From Candidatus Woesearchaeota archaeon (GTDB taxonomy: Archaea; Nanobdellota; Nanobdellia; Woesearchaeales; GW2011-AR9): a stretch of DNA of 20,196 nucleotides. Position 1 is the stretch's first letter. Each line of letters begins with the position of its first letter. The position numbers were made by a program, and so were the translations under genes. This document shows positions 19,460-20,196 of the stretch, one piece after another. A model generated the notes under the pieces. The model saw nothing but the letters and a program-made list of their open reading frames with translations. It was not told the origin of the DNA and did no database searches. The stretch spans positions 1 to 20,196 of the forward strand of contig JACPIL010000025.1 in assembly GCA_016188105.1 (NCBI GenBank). Reading direction: 5' to 3'.

Positions 19460-20121
19460 GCAGCATCAAAGCACATAAAATCTTTGAAATTTACTCCGAC
19501 GGCAGAAGATTGTACACCAAAAGTATTCTTCCGGGAAAGAAACATTTCGAAGAACGTCTTTACAAAGAGAAAGATGGAGAGTATAGAGAATTTGATCCGA
19601 CCAGAAGCAAGTTAGCTGCCATGATCATGAAAGGTTGCACCAATGCTGGAATTCGAAAGGGAGATGTCATCCTTTATCTCGGTGTCTCCCATGGATATAC
19701 TGCTTCCTTTATCTCAGACATGATCAATAACGAAGGACGGATTTTTGGAGTTGATCCTGCGCCGCGAGTCATCCGAGATTTGGTATTCTTGTCTGAAAAA
19801 AGAAAAAATATCATCCCGGTTTTAGCAAATGCCAATCACCCCGAAGAATATGCCGAGAGAGTTCCTGCTGCAGATATTGTCTACCAAGATATTGCCCAGA
19901 AAAATCAAGCCGACATCTTCATCAAGAACTGCAAACTATTTTTGAAGAAAGGCGGCTATGGTTTATTGGCAGTAAAAGCCAGAAGTATTGATGTCAAGAG
20001 AAAACCAAAAGACATCTTCATCGAGATCAGAAACTTGTTGGAGAAAGAATTCACGGTTATCGATTACAAAGTGTTAGAACCATTTGAGCATGATCATTGC
20101 ATGATTATTGTAAAGAAGTAA
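19456..20121 (+). CDS. flpA: Fibrillarin-like rRNA/tRNA 2'-O-methyltransferase
   Basis: SAM-dependent catalytic subunit of the box C/D sRNP, 221 aa, normal archaeal length. The SAM motif I is YLGVSHG at 74-80, a variant of the usual YLG-x3-GTT pattern with Tyr81 in place of the first Thr. The acidic ribose-binding position is D100 in FGVDPAPRV. The catalytic tetrad of the family is visible as K52 (RSKLAA), D145 (YQDIAQKNQ), K174 (VKARSID) and H214 (EPFEHDH). It is coupled to nop5 by ATGA. The enzyme should be active; the motif I change is unusual but conservative in position. Confidence 0.96.
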   Translation: MSSIKAHKIFEIYSDGRRLYTKSILPGKKHFEERLYKEKDGEYREFDPTRSKLAAMIMKGCTNAGIRKGDVILYLGVSHGYTASFISDMINNEGRIFGVDPAPRVIRDLVFLSEKRKNIIPVLANANHPEEYAERVPAADIVYQDIAQKNQADIFIKNCKLFLKKGGYGLLAVKARSIDVKRKPKDIFIEIRNLLEKEFTVIDYKVLEPFEHDHCMIIVKK

Positions 20122-20145
20122 TTGCATATACTTCCTTTCCCTAAA

Positions 20146-20153
20146 TTTTAAAT
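20146..20153 (+). promoter_or_regulatory. Possible TATA box for the gene starting at 20177
   Basis: TTTTAAAT centred 27 nt before ATG 20177, the spacing of the other leaderless starts here. Confidence 0.4.
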
Positions 20154-20176
20154 AGCCATTTCTTGCATTTTTAATT

Positions 20177-20196
20177 ATGCGTATTCTAACCTGGAA
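20177..20196 (+). CDS. Start of a gene cut by the window end, possibly exonuclease III-like
   Basis: Only six codons are visible (MRILTW), followed by AA of a codon that can be Asn or Lys. MRILTWN is the typical start of exodeoxyribonuclease III/endonuclease-exonuclease-phosphatase family proteins. The TATA-like box at the right distance supports a start here, but the identification rests on six residues. Confidence 0.35.

Noticed and set aside
1..20196. CRISPR arrays, transposase genes, rRNA and tRNA genes
   Set aside because: No regularly spaced repeats, transposase motifs or tRNA T-loop signatures were seen on reading either strand.

Overview
The window is archaeal. A single minus-strand run of ribosomal protein genes follows the fused S10-spc order known from archaea (uL3-uL4-uL23-uL2-uS19-uL22-uS3-uL29-aIF1-Rpp29-uS17-uL14-uL24-eS4-uL5-uS14-uS8-uL6-eL32-eL19-uL18-uS5-uL30-uL15-secY). 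It includes archaeal/eukaryotic-only members (eS4, eL32, eL19, eL34, eL14, aIF1, the RNase P subunit Rpp29). Compact spacing with many ATGA overlaps, AT-rich TTTATAAA boxes, several apparently leaderless genes, low-complexity charged tails on ribosomal proteins and the absence of adk and cmk from their usual places suggest a small-genome lineage such as DPANN (Woesearchaeota/Pacearchaeota-like). The lineage is inferred; no 16S rRNA is present.

Layout. 47-693: eL14 and eL34 (minus), with their own promoter and a hairpin-rich leader. 694-1032: gene-free, holding that leader, its TATA box and a 144-bp palindromic element flanked by 9-bp direct repeats. 1033-3386: four minus-strand genes downstream of secY: a soluble homologue of ERG2/sigma-1 receptor, an EMC3/DUF106 membrane insertase, an internally repetitive protein of unknown function and a small multi-pass membrane protein. 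3426-17949: secY and the S10-spc ribosomal cluster, interrupted by one two-helix membrane protein between uS3 and uL29. 17950-18192: promoter and leader of the cluster. 18193-18501: unknown protein (minus). 18554-20121: the box C/D snoRNP pair Nop5-fibrillarin (plus), divergent from the unknown gene across one TATA box about 26 bp from both start codons. 20177-end: the first codons of a possible exonuclease III-type gene.

The genes together cover ribosome assembly, translation initiation (aIF1), tRNA 5' processing (Rpp29), rRNA 2'-O-methylation (Nop5-fibrillarin) and co-translational membrane insertion (SecY, EMC3-like). Four things stand out. First, the ERG2/sigma-1 receptor homologue keeps both acidic ligand-pocket residues but lacks the N-terminal membrane helix. 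Second, two copies of an ~84-nt structured element lie just upstream of uL2 and uS19, end exactly on their GTG start codons, and keep hairpins while changing paired bases. Third, a small palindrome-containing segment is shared in the same reading frame by the C-terminal tails of uS17 and uS3. Fourth, there is the palindromic element at 889-1032. The last three suggest that this genome carries families of dispersed palindromic elements.
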